A DNA stretch of 64,000 bases. Source: Spirochaetota bacterium. GTDB taxonomy: Bacteria; Spirochaetota; UBA4802; UBA5550. Made by a program: the position numbers and the translations under genes. A model generated the notes under the pieces. The model saw nothing but the letters and a program-made list of their open reading frames with translations. It ran no database searches and was not told the DNA's origin. Position 1 is the stretch's first letter, and every line of letters starts with the position of its first letter. Location of the stretch: assembly GCA_017999915.1 (NCBI GenBank), contig JAGNKX010000006.1, forward strand, positions 1 through 64,000. Reading direction: 5' to 3'. Positions 17,901 through 24,399 of the stretch are shown one piece after another.

Positions 17901-19993
17901 ACCATGATGGCGATGCGGTAGTGGACGGCCGCCCGGTCTTTGCTCGTCATCATCCGCCGGGCCGCCTCCTGGACCCGGTCATGGACGAAGCGGAACGAAA
18001 ATCCTTCCGGTACGACCAGCCCTTCGTCGATGAGGGCGGCCAGGGCCGGCTCCATCGAGGTGGCCCGCATCCCCCGGGCGCAGGTGAGAACGTCGCCGCT
18101 GAAGGTCGAGCCGATGCAGGAGGCTATCATCAGGAGCTCCCGCTGGTCCGCGGGGAGGCCGTTTATCTTCGCCGTGAGAAAATCGATGACATTATCCGTG
18201 GACGGCAGCTGCCGTATGCTTTCCAGGTCCCAGGTCCATCCCCTCCGCGATGCGCGGCGCACCAGGGGCTCCCGTGCTATGCCCAGAAGAAATTCATGGA
18301 TGTAAAAGGGGTTCCCCATGGTTTTCTCATGGACCAGCTCCGCCAGGGGCGCGGCCTTTACCGGGGATGCGGTGAACATGTCCCCGATCATCAGGGCCGC
18401 GGCTGACCGCTTGATCGGCCCGAGGTCGATATGGATAATCTCTTTACCGGGGGAGAGGGCGGCGATGGCGGCGGTCAGGGGGTGTTCCGGACCGGTCTCG
18501 CCGCTTCTGTAGGCGCCGATGACGCAGAGGTTCCCCGTCTCCCCGCTCGATGCCAGGGCCTTGAGGAACTCCAGGCTCGCCGGGTCGGCCCAGTGGAGGT
18601 CGTCCAGGAAGATAACGAGGCTATTCCCTTCTGAAGCGAAGACCCGGGCGAATTTCTCCAGGTACCGGTGCAGTCGGTTCATGGCCGATACCGGGTCCGC
18701 GGCCGGAACCGGGTCGGCTGTCCCGATGATCATCTGGAGCTCCGGCACCAGGTCCATGATGAGCTTCGTGTTGGGGCTCAGGGCCTCGCCGATCCTTGTC
18801 TTCCAGGACCCTATCTCGCTGTCTTTGAGCTTCAGCAGTTGGCGCGCCAGGCCGCCGAAGGCCCCGGTAAAGGCGCTGAAGGGTATGTCCCTGCGGTACT
18901 GGTCGAACTTGCCCTGACAGAAAAAGCAGTTGTCCGCTATAAGGGTTTTTCGGAATTCCCTCACCAGGGCCGTTTTACCAGCGCCGGTGTCGCCGGAAAC
19001 CATGACCAGGACGTTGGCGCCCTTTTCAGCCGCGCCGTATGCGGCTGACAGGGCCGCGAGGTCCTGTTCCCTGTCATAGAGACGGTCGGGGATGACCAGG
19101 CGTCCGCTCCTGTCGCTGCGGCCCAGGGGAAAGGACCTGAGCCTGCCGGATTTTTCAACCATGGCCAGGCATTTTTTCAGGTCTTCCCCGAGGCTGCGGG
19201 CGCTCTGGTAACGCTCCTCGGGATTCTTGCCGAGGAGCCTCATGATGATGTTCGAAATAACGGGCGGAATCTCTCCGTTCAACCGTCGTGGAGGAGCGGG
19301 TTTTTCCGTCAGGTGCGCGTAGATGATGTCGGTCGGATTGTCCCCGTTGAAGGGGGGCGCGCCGGTCGCAGCCTCATAGAGGACCGCGCCCAAAGAATAG
19401 AGGTCCGACCTGCGGTCAGGGGCGCGGTTCACCTTGCCGGTCATTTCGGGCGAGATATAGGACAGCCACTGCAGCGGCCGATGATCGAGGAACGATCCCG
19501 CTTCCGCCATGGCCGATATGCCCGAGGCGCGCTCGAAGCCCGTTATGGCGGCCATGGAGCCGTTCCCGCCGCCGGCACGGTCGTCGGTAACGAATATCGA
19601 CCAGGGGCTGATGTTGTTGTGAATGAGATGCTGTTCGTGGATGCCGGCCAGGATCTCCGCGAGGCCCAGGGCGAGGGAGAGAAAGCCGCTTATGCCGGGC
19701 CATCCCAGCCGGCCCGAAAGCGCCAGGGGCCTGCCGGGAAAATCCTCCAGCACCAGGGCCGGGTTCCGGTTATAGCGCATGACCTGAAGCGCCCGTATGA
19801 TGCCGCCACAGGTGAGGCCGTCAATGGTCGCTTTTTCCTTTTCGAGGAGCTCTGAGGCGTTCTCCACGGATTGTTCCGGCGCGATCTTGACCAGCACGGA
19901 CGTATTGTCATCGGTCCTGACGGCGCGGCATAACATGATCGACCCGTTATTGAAAAGGGTCTCGTTGATCGTTAACACGCAGGTAGTGCCCAT
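14960..19993 (-). CDS. Giant sensor: pseudokinase + AAA ATPase + helical repeats + GAF + LytS-type histidine kinase (1677 aa)
   Basis: Domain order: Ser/Thr-kinase-like fold 1-280; P-loop AAA/MalT-like ATPase about 300-600 with Walker A GDTGAGKT (333-340) and Walker B FLDD (461-464); TPR-like helical region about 600-1250; GAF about 1290-1450; His_kinase (LytS/YehU type) with PHFIYN phospho-acceptor His near 1497, then a HATPase with its N-box near 1590 and DNGEG. The kinase part keeps a Lys (LVKI) but has HNNISPWS where HRDxxxxN is expected and TGF in place of DFG. The Asp residues needed for catalysis are missing, so this part is probably a pseudokinase. Cytosolic, no membrane helix. Partner: the overlapping LytTR regulator. 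Promoter at 20045-20072. Confidence 0.92.
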   Translation of the reverse strand: MGTTCVLTINETLFNNGSIMLCRAVRTDDNTSVLVKIAPEQSVENASELLEKEKATIDGLTCGGIIRALQVMRYNRNPALVLEDFPGRPLALSGRLGWPGISGFLSLALGLAEILAGIHEQHLIHNNISPWSIFVTDDRAGGGNGSMAAITGFERASGISAMAEAGSFLDHRPLQWLSYISPEMTGKVNRAPDRRSDLYSLGAVLYEAATGAPPFNGDNPTDIIYAHLTEKPAPPRRLNGEIPPVISNIIMRLLGKNPEERYQSARSLGEDLKKCLAMVEKSGRLRSFPLGRSDRSGRLVIPDRLYDREQDLAALSAAYGAAEKGANVLVMVSGDTGAGKTALVREFRKTLIADNCFFCQGKFDQYRRDIPFSAFTGAFGGLARQLLKLKDSEIGSWKTRIGEALSPNTKLIMDLVPELQMIIGTADPVPAADPVSAMNRLHRYLEKFARVFASEGNSLVIFLDDLHWADPASLEFLKALASSGETGNLCVIGAYRSGETGPEHPLTAAIAALSPGKEIIHIDLGPIKRSAAALMIGDMFTASPVKAAPLAELVHEKTMGNPFYIHEFLLGIAREPLVRRASRRGWTWDLESIRQLPSTDNVIDFLTAKINGLPADQRELLMIASCIGSTFSGDVLTCARGMRATSMEPALAALIDEGLVVPEGFSFRFVHDRVQEAARRMMTSKDRAAVHYRIAIMVFANALPEGLTDNIFAIADQYNGASEILDEEERANVADLNYLAGRKAKMMGAFETALPYFRTAYYHLYSLQGSAKNIWERHHHLAYCVHLELADSEFLNHNYDRVEPIIEKAVAYTGDEIETANLKNILVVMYTTQFTRHREALDIGLEILRTLGIDINTTNPDEQRKELQAVVKKGLYRKEISSLMGLPPMKDLKMRTAMRILSDLLLPAHYSNSSINDLLIMTMIRISLESGNAPESVPGYLHYGRILNDQMPHTNVGYQFGRLAMDLAETLGSKSSICETCLIFANFIAPFHLSLKDTEFINMKGIKAGIESGNLKHTGDLYSHIVGNDYYQGKKLDTVQQSVLSTRGYLKKIDDRLTLYITESLLVSVIFLKEDSEGGLGIYNKKTYDLANQWPTDTIPFPLNYLQAIEGGARFILGEYDTAYRLLKQAKEIIHIFKGLYIIPEIYYYMTLSMAALYPSSTESDKELYASAMTQHRDFMKILSGQCPENFKHKYLLMDAEISRIVDNVPDAMALYDRAIEAARDNGFVQDEAIASELAGKFWLGRGKADFAGIYLLKARDAYKKWGAERKVRDLERRYADILMVRRAPVIGRQIGDRALPADTLLDISRQIMGEIRIDRLLETIMTAAVKYVSAQKVAILMERRGCLLIEGEIEPAKNRLELLRAEPLCEETLPLSVIHYVWRTGEAISLNDARGSDAFGADPYLAERRPKSILCFKVGNLGKTSAIIYMENSITADTFASVSPEILLFLASEIGIALENARLYREQEESIRLRDNILRQYEDARYKNLQERMRPHFIYNAIHTIHGLLQIDPAVADRALVNFAEICRYFTDRSFDTLVPFQDEWRFTEHYLEFERIRLEDRFSFSLSAPPKLGPLMVPPLIIQPLVGNCIKHGFRKKRDSCRIDVRAALERDMLKIEITDNGEGLTAPDPYGRTLGNIRDRLRFHSADSDLVIENVKDGARATIMYALKKELRHG

Positions 19994-20044
19994 TTGATGC
20001 CCGGTTGTGTCTATGTATATCGGTTACAGAAATAGATAACGACA

Positions 20045-20072
20045 ATAGTATCCATATATATTGTTTTGTCAA
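20045..20072 (-). promoter_or_regulatory. Sigma70-type promoter of the sensor/LytTR operon
   Basis: On the minus strand TTGACA (20072-20067), a 16-bp spacer, then TACTAT (20050-20045). It lies about 50 bp before the ATG of the sensor gene. The direct repeat at 20083-20117 begins 11 bp upstream of the -35 box, a position suited to activation. Confidence 0.65.
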
Positions 20073-20082
20073 ACAGGTTAGG

Positions 20083-20117
20083 GTGTGGTTCATTCCCTAA
20101 AAGTGCGGTTCATTCCC
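20083..20117. promoter_or_regulatory. 15-bp direct repeat with 20-bp period between divergent promoters
   Basis: GTGTGGTTCATTCCC (20083-20097) is repeated as GTGCGGTTCATTCCC (20103-20117), a single difference in 15. Tandem same-orientation sites two helical turns apart, containing GTTCAT, suit a LytTR dimer; the published consensus ends in GTTN(A/G)(T/G). The repeat is 8 bp upstream of the rightward -35 and 11 bp upstream of the leftward -35, so one bound dimer could activate both the sensor operon and the rightward transcript. Confidence 0.6.
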
Positions 20118-20124
20118 CCGGGTA

Positions 20125-20153
20125 TTGACAAAAAAATGAACTTGATTTATTCT
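20125..20153 (+). promoter_or_regulatory. Strong sigma70-type promoter reading right
   Basis: TTGACA at 20125-20130, a 17-bp A/T-rich spacer and TATTCT at 20148-20153. Predicted transcription start near 20160. No gene on this strand follows before the converging gene that ends at 20679, so the transcript should be short and independent. Confidence 0.65.
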
Positions 20154-20159
20154 TAAAAA

Positions 20160-20343
20160 GTAAGATCAAAAGGAGAATTCTTATACTTATAAAGGAGGAG
20201 TTCTGGAACTAATTCTTTAAATGTTACGCGGGGGGATGTGAAATGCAATCCCTGAGATTGCATTATCATGTTTGAGTGTAACATCTGCAGCACGACCGTT
20301 AACAGAAGCCCGGGGCAGTTGGGTACCCCGGGTTATTTTTTTT
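20160..20343 (+). ncRNA. Candidate structured small RNA, about 185 nt
   Basis: Lies between a near-consensus promoter and an intrinsic terminator. Helices: AGAATTC (20174-20180) with GAGTTCT (20198-20204), leaving AAAGGAG in the loop; a perfect 9-bp stem AATGCAATC/GATTGCATT (20242-20264); and the terminator stem (20309-20332). Two ribosome-site-like runs (AAAAGGAG near 20168, AAAGGAGG near 20191) are not followed by a usable ORF. The only reading frames are a 10-codon one at 20243 and a 46-codon one at 20268 that starts inside the hairpin stem and reads through the terminator. No Rfam family recognised. The several GGA motifs would suit a CsrA-binding or anti-Shine-Dalgarno RNA; this is inference. 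Confidence 0.5.
20309..20343 (+). terminator. Intrinsic terminator of the candidate small RNA
   Basis: CCCGGGG (20309-20315), 10-nt loop, CCCCGGG (20326-20332), then TTA and eight T residues. Classic rho-independent form. Confidence 0.75.
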
Positions 20344-20369
20344 CGATTGCGGCAACAGCCATTAATAGC

Positions 20370-20395
20370 GGAAGCCACCCTCCCGGGTGGCTTCC
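20370..20395. repeat. 11-bp hairpin after the terminator
   Basis: GGAAGCCACCC-TCCC-GGGTGGCTTCC, perfect arms with a 4-nt loop and no T run. It may be a second, backup 3' structure for read-through RNA from 20160 or a 3' element for the leftward strand. The remaining bases to 20678 show nothing I can name. Confidence 0.5.
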
Positions 20396-20678
20396 TACGA
20401 ACCGTTGATCATAGATGTTCCTTGAACCCATATTCTTCAGCTTTTATCACATCTGCTTTAATCAAGCTTAAGATCGCACTTGCGGTGCTGATTCTTTAGT
20501 GACAGGCTGAACGTCTGTAATTAATATAAAAAGCATTGGTCGATTAATCAAGTTTTTTGAATGAAAAAACAGAAATATTTTTTTAAAGCACAAATCGGGC
20601 CACGGGGTAATCTGGTGAGGATTTAATGACGGATAAGGTTGTGAGCAAAGACCATGTTGTCCGGCCCGGGCGGGCCCT

Positions 20679-21599
20679 TTACTGGATTATCGAATCGCCG
20701 TCATCGCTGTCGTCGCCAAGGAGGTCTCGCACCGTTTCATCGTAGAGGGTGCCGTTCTCATCGGCCTCGTCATCGGTCGAATCCATGGCCGACGTTACTT
20801 CCTTGTCGGTTATGGAATATCCGCTTCCCTCCTCGGAGTCGATTGAATGTCCCCTGTTGGAGGAAATGCTGGCGGAGCCGTCTTTTACCATGACCCTGGT
20901 CTTTTGCGGCTCGACCCTCATGGCCAGCCGTGATCCCGCCGATGACACCTTACCGTGGGGCGTTATGAGGGTATACTGGAGCTTCCATCCCTTGACTGTC
21001 TCGGCAAAGATGGAGCCTTTGTCTATGACCATCTCGATATAGATCTTGCCGCTTTTCTTGTCGATATGGGACTTCGTGATGGATATCCGGGATTGGGGGC
21101 CGGCGATGAGCTTCATTATCTTTCCATACATGATGGCCAGCTTTGAATCGTCCCCGGTCGTGAGAAGGACCCCCGGCCTGACCTCCTGCCCCTTGCGGAG
21201 GATGTGTGTATCAGCCCTGACCGTGCCTTTCACCTTGGAAGCGTATATCGGGGCGCTCTCATACTGCAGGCGGGTATGCAGGGCAAAGATGAGGACGCAG
21301 GCGCAGGCGGCGCCGAGGGCGATGACCGCGTATCTGAGTTGGAGCTTGCGCGGAACCGGCGCCGGTACCGCGCGGCTGCTGTCGTAATTGTCGTAATAAT
21401 CAAGAACGCCCGCAAGGACCGACCTGGCCGGCTTTATCTTTTTTTCACCTGATGGAGAAAGGGCCTTGGCAAAAATGGCGAGGTTTTTCCGGCAGCTATC
21501 GCACGTTTCGAGATGATTTCTGACGGCCATGACCTTTCGCTCATTCAATGTTTTCTGAATGTAGCCGATCAGAATTGTTTTTGTCACATGGCCATTCAT
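20679..21599 (-). CDS. Transmembrane anti-sigma factor with periplasmic FecR domain (306 aa)
   Basis: The cytosolic N-terminus has the zinc-finger anti-sigma pattern H29-x3-C33-x2-C36. A single membrane helix follows at about 90-108, then a periplasmic FecR-like beta domain (about 120-245; KGTVRADTHILRKGQEVRPGVLL is its typical opening) and a very acidic Asp-rich tail. The gene lies directly downstream of the ECF sigma gene (start 51 bp after its stop), so it should hold that sigma factor at the membrane and release it on a periplasmic cue. GAGG lies eight bases before the ATG at 21599; an earlier in-frame start at 21647 lacks this. Unlike TonB-linked FecR systems, no outer-membrane receptor gene is adjacent. 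Confidence 0.85.
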   Translation of the reverse strand: MNGHVTKTILIGYIQKTLNERKVMAVRNHLETCDSCRKNLAIFAKALSPSGEKKIKPARSVLAGVLDYYDNYDSSRAVPAPVPRKLQLRYAVIALGAACACVLIFALHTRLQYESAPIYASKVKGTVRADTHILRKGQEVRPGVLLTTGDDSKLAIMYGKIMKLIAGPQSRISITKSHIDKKSGKIYIEMVIDKGSIFAETVKGWKLQYTLITPHGKVSSAGSRLAMRVEPQKTRVMVKDGSASISSNRGHSIDSEEGSGYSITDKEVTSAMDSTDDEADENGTLYDETVRDLLGDDSDDGDSIIQ

Positions 21600-21649
21600 G
21601 ATAACGTCCTCATATAGTATAACAATCGGCCCCTGTGTTTTGGACAAAA

Positions 21650-22165
21650 TTATGTCAAAAAACCATCTTTTTTTAACTCAGCATAGAGAAGGTCAAGGAC
21701 ATTTTTTATCCTTCTCCGCACCGTCCGCGCGGAGATTGAAAGGGCGGCCGCCACTTCCTCGTAGGTCATGCCATCTTCCTTGTGCATTATGAAGATGGAC
21801 CGCGATTCCGGATCCGTTGATTCCAGGATCCTGTAGATTGCACGGTTAAGGTCATCCAGGACAAGTCGATCGAGGTGCCTGTCCTCGGTCCTGAGGTTTT
21901 CCTCCATGTCCTGAAGTTCACCCGGATGGGTTCTGTTTTGTTTTATAAGGTAATTAATGGAGAGATTATGGGCTGTTTTATATAAAAAAGCGCGGATTTT
22001 TTCATCCTGGATCTCTTTTTCAGCCGTGTAGGCTATAAATTTTTCAAAGGTTTCCTGTAAAAGGTCCTCTGTGGCGTCTTTATTGCGTGCCAATTTGTAA
22101 ATATAACGGTATAATTCCGCTGAAAATTGCCTGTAAAAGCCTGAAATTTTATCTTTTGGTAACAT
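21650..22165 (-). CDS. ECF-type RNA polymerase sigma factor (171 aa)
   Basis: Sigma region 2 at about 10-75 (YRYIYKLARNKDATEDLLQETFEKF, then IRAFLYKTAHNLSINYL) and region 4 at about 105-160, with the helix-turn-helix GMTYEEVAAALSISARTVRRRI. Length and absence of region 3 are typical of ECF factors. Its ribosome site is weak (A-rich), so levels may be low. It forms an operon with the membrane anti-sigma/FecR protein and is divergent from the Lys-rich exported peptide at 22281, a possible target. I could not find a shared ECF -35/-10 pair by eye. Confidence 0.92.
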   Translation of the reverse strand: MLPKDKISGFYRQFSAELYRYIYKLARNKDATEDLLQETFEKFIAYTAEKEIQDEKIRAFLYKTAHNLSINYLIKQNRTHPGELQDMEENLRTEDRHLDRLVLDDLNRAIYRILESTDPESRSIFIMHKEDGMTYEEVAAALSISARTVRRRIKNVLDLLYAELKKDGFLT

Positions 22166-22206
22166 TTTTTCTATAAAAATGGCCGCATTTTGTAACAGCT
22201 ATGTCA

Positions 22207-22212
22207 TATAAT
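22207..22212 (+). promoter_or_regulatory. TATAAT box upstream of the Lys-rich peptide gene
   Basis: A consensus -10 hexamer 68 bp before the ATG at 22281. No good -35 is seen at 16-18 bp, so activation by another factor, or an extended element, would be needed. Confidence 0.35.
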
Positions 22213-22280
22213 ATAGTTGCATTAAATACTGCAATAAAATTTGGTTCCGGGAAAATACAATTTTACAGGAGAAATCAAAC

Positions 22281-22544
22281 ATGAAAAAGATTCTTGCAGT
22301 TGCTATCGCTATGGTATTTGGTCTGACAATGATGGGCTACAGCGCTGACAAAAAAGCTGATCCCAAAGCTGACAAAAAAGTAGAAAAGAAAGCTGAAGAC
22401 AAGAAAGTAGAAAAGAAAGCCGACGACAAGAAAGCCGACAAGAAAGCTGACAAGAAAGCTGACAAGAAAGCTGACAAGAAAGCCGACGAGAAGAAAGCTG
22501 ACAAGAAAGCCGACAAGAAAGTTGACGAAAAGAAAAAGAAGTAA
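22281..22544 (+). CDS. Exported Lys/Ala/Asp repeat peptide (87 aa)
   Basis: Signal peptide 1-22 (MKKILAVAIAMVFGLTMMGYSA). The mature 65 residues are almost only K, A, D and E, built on repeats of KADK and KVEK. I count 31 Lys against about 19 acidic residues, so the chain is strongly cationic and surely unstructured or a charged single helix. No known family. Possible roles are binding to acidic polymers (lipopolysaccharide, peptidoglycan, extracellular DNA) or buffering of envelope charge; all inference. CAGGAG lies eight bases before the ATG. Divergent from the ECF sigma gene, followed by its own terminator and by a second Lys-rich peptide gene. Confidence 0.8.
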   Translation: MKKILAVAIAMVFGLTMMGYSADKKADPKADKKVEKKAEDKKVEKKADDKKADKKADKKADKKADKKADEKKADKKADKKVDEKKKK

Positions 22545-22577
22545 TTTGACCTCTTCAAACGGTTGAACAAAAAAAAG

Positions 22578-22618
22578 CGCGGATTTAATACCCCGGTACC
22601 GGAATCCGCGTTTTTTTT
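22578..22618. terminator. Intrinsic terminator after the first Lys-rich peptide
   Basis: CGCGGATT (22578-22585) pairs with AATCCGCG (22603-22610); the loop contains a second small palindrome, and eight T follow. An A run on the other side would let it work on both strands. Confidence 0.8.
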
Positions 22619-22661
22619 ATTAATTTAATGATAATCTATATTAATTATTAAGGAACATATA

Positions 22662-22949
22662 ATGAAAAAGTTATTATCGATCGTAGTATCATTCATGCTG
22701 GTCCTGCCGGTATCACTCATGGCCCAGGATGTCAAAGACGAAGGGTCCATGCTTGAAAAAGAAGGGTCCGCGAAAAAAGTCGAAGAGCCGAAAGAAGTAA
22801 AAAAAGACAAGAAGCATGCCAAGAAGGAAAAAAAGCAGGCTAAGAAAAACAAGAGCAAGAAAAAACATCATGCAAAGAAAGCAAAAAGCCATAAAAAGCA
22901 TGTTGAAAAAAAGGACGAAATGAAAGACAATCCGGAAGATGTGAAATAA
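22662..22949 (+). CDS. Exported Lys/His-rich peptide (95 aa)
   Basis: Signal peptide 1-21 (MKKLLSIVVSFMLVLPVSLMA) followed by a 74-residue mature chain. It begins acidic (QDVKDEGSMLEKEGS) and becomes a dense run of K, H, A, N and S (HAKKEKKQAKKNKSKKKHH). The histidines set it apart from the first peptide and could bind metals. AAGGAA precedes the ATG. It has its own downstream terminator and follows the terminator of the first peptide, so it is probably a separate transcript. No family recognised; histone-H1-like composition, but with an export signal. Confidence 0.78.
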   Translation: MKKLLSIVVSFMLVLPVSLMAQDVKDEGSMLEKEGSAKKVEEPKEVKKDKKHAKKEKKQAKKNKSKKKHHAKKAKSHKKHVEKKDEMKDNPEDVK

Positions 22950-22980
22950 GAATCGAATAAAGAATCAAAGATGAAGCAGT

Positions 22981-23016
22981 AAAGGCTGCCGTGACCGTAT
23001 CCGGCGGCCTTTTTTT
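22981..23016 (+). terminator. Intrinsic terminator after the second Lys-rich peptide
   Basis: AAAGGCTGCCG (22981-22991) pairs with CGGCGGCCTTT (23002-23012) with one G-T pair, followed by a T run. Confidence 0.75.
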
Positions 23017-23182
23017 ATGTATCGCGGCGCGCAAACCCCGGAACTTGCCGCGGGGTATTTTATCCATCCTTCAGAGAAAATGATTTGAAAAATATTGTGC
23101 CTGTGATTGTTATATTGAATAAGGTCATTTTCTCCGCTGCGGGCTTCGGGTTGTCATATCCATAAACAGAGGGGATCGGTTT

Positions 23183-24322
23183 ATGAAAAAACTGCTGTTT
23201 AAAATGCCGGCCATCATAATTACCGTACTATTGATCAGCCAGGGGCCGTGGGCTCCCTTGTCAGCCCGGGAGAACCCCGGGGAAGCGGAGGAAAAGGAAA
23301 AAACCGGCGATGCGACAGGGGGGAGCGCCGGGGAAGGGGACGCCAGGAGGCCAAGGATCGTCGGGTTTGAAGCGGGATACAATGGAGCTTATGCTGAAGG
23401 GACCGTGCCGAAGAGTTATTACTCCCAGCCCTATGTGGATATCTTCCTTAACCATGCCTACCTGAAGTTCACCTTCGGCATTTCCCGCATCTGGGACTAT
23501 CAGATAACGAGCGGCGAGGGCGCGTACGAAACGGTCAATTGCACCCAGCCCAAGATCGCTTTTTCGGTCTATCCCTACAAGGGGATCGAAATTCTGGCCG
23601 AGTACCGCTACTGGACCGGCGACAGATCCCATTATTACAAGACCCATGACGCAACCGGCGGTTTTTACCTCGATTTTACTCCGGTCAGCCTGGGGTTCAC
23701 GGGCAATTACAGGAAGATCGATTACAAGTTCCATTCGGACGACAGGAAGGACAAGCTGTCCATATTGATGTATGCCGCCCCTCCCTATACGCTTTTCGAT
23801 CGGCTGTTGCTGCATTACAAGTACAAGGACTTCAAGAAACAGAACACCAAGCATCTTGCGGAGTACACCCTGTCACCGGTCTTCACATGGCATATTATCG
23901 AGAGCACCGGCCTTGATCTCGGCTATGATTATTATCATACCTACTTCGAAAATCCATATTCCTTCAAAAATGCCTATACCTTCAAGAACGATAGCGTCAT
24001 CTATTATTCCCATACGGGTAAGCTCGGCGTCTCCTCGGAAACCTGCAGGTTCTTTTCCCTCAAGGCCGGGGTCACCGCCGGGTGGGGATCGGACAAGTAT
24101 ATCCAGGCGGGGGGCGATATAGAGGGGATCGTCAATCTCTTCGAATACGCGAGCCTGTCCGCGGCCTATGCGCCGACGTACAACATCGCGCCATCCATGG
24201 ATCCCATGAAAAGGAAGTTCCTTGAATTCCGCTCATACCTGTCGATGTTCAGGGCAATGCGCGGAAAGCGGTTGAATGTCAACCCCTACATGAGGCTGAA
24301 GGATATCGGCAAATCCTTCTGA
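23183..24322 (+). CDS. Predicted outer-membrane beta-barrel protein (379 aa)
   Basis: Signal peptide about 1-29 (ending PLSARE), a Glu/Gly-rich linker to about residue 55, then a chain of alternating hydrophobic/polar strands with many Tyr, Trp and Phe (GFEAGYNGAYAEG, YLKFTFGISRIWDY, EILAEYRYWTGD, FSLKAGVTAGWG). This is the signature of a 14-16-strand barrel. It does not end in the usual aromatic residue-x-Phe strand but in DIGKSF, with a terminal Phe that would serve as the assembly signal. No named family. The FecR-domain gene follows at 24400 on the same strand, and the two may be one transcript. Confidence 0.75.
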   Translation: MKKLLFKMPAIIITVLLISQGPWAPLSARENPGEAEEKEKTGDATGGSAGEGDARRPRIVGFEAGYNGAYAEGTVPKSYYSQPYVDIFLNHAYLKFTFGISRIWDYQITSGEGAYETVNCTQPKIAFSVYPYKGIEILAEYRYWTGDRSHYYKTHDATGGFYLDFTPVSLGFTGNYRKIDYKFHSDDRKDKLSILMYAAPPYTLFDRLLLHYKYKDFKKQNTKHLAEYTLSPVFTWHIIESTGLDLGYDYYHTYFENPYSFKNAYTFKNDSVIYYSHTGKLGVSSETCRFFSLKAGVTAGWGSDKYIQAGGDIEGIVNLFEYASLSAAYAPTYNIAPSMDPMKRKFLEFRSYLSMFRAMRGKRLNVNPYMRLKDIGKSF

Positions 24323-24399
24323 AACCACACGGTGACCGTCAATGTCGCCTTCAGGTACTGACGGTGATGGGGAAAATTCCGGCGGGGAGGTGAGTGATT

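Noticed and set aside
20268-20408. 46-codon frame beginning MFECNICS within the candidate small RNA
   Set aside because: The start codon follows directly on a perfect hairpin with no ribosome site, and the frame reads through an intrinsic terminator. The Cys-x2-Cys start is intriguing but not enough; kept only as a refuting test for the RNA call.
22370-22530. Short tandem repeat considered as a CRISPR or minisatellite array
   Set aside because: The repeats are in-frame codon repeats of KADK/KVEK inside a signal-peptide-bearing gene, with no unique spacers.
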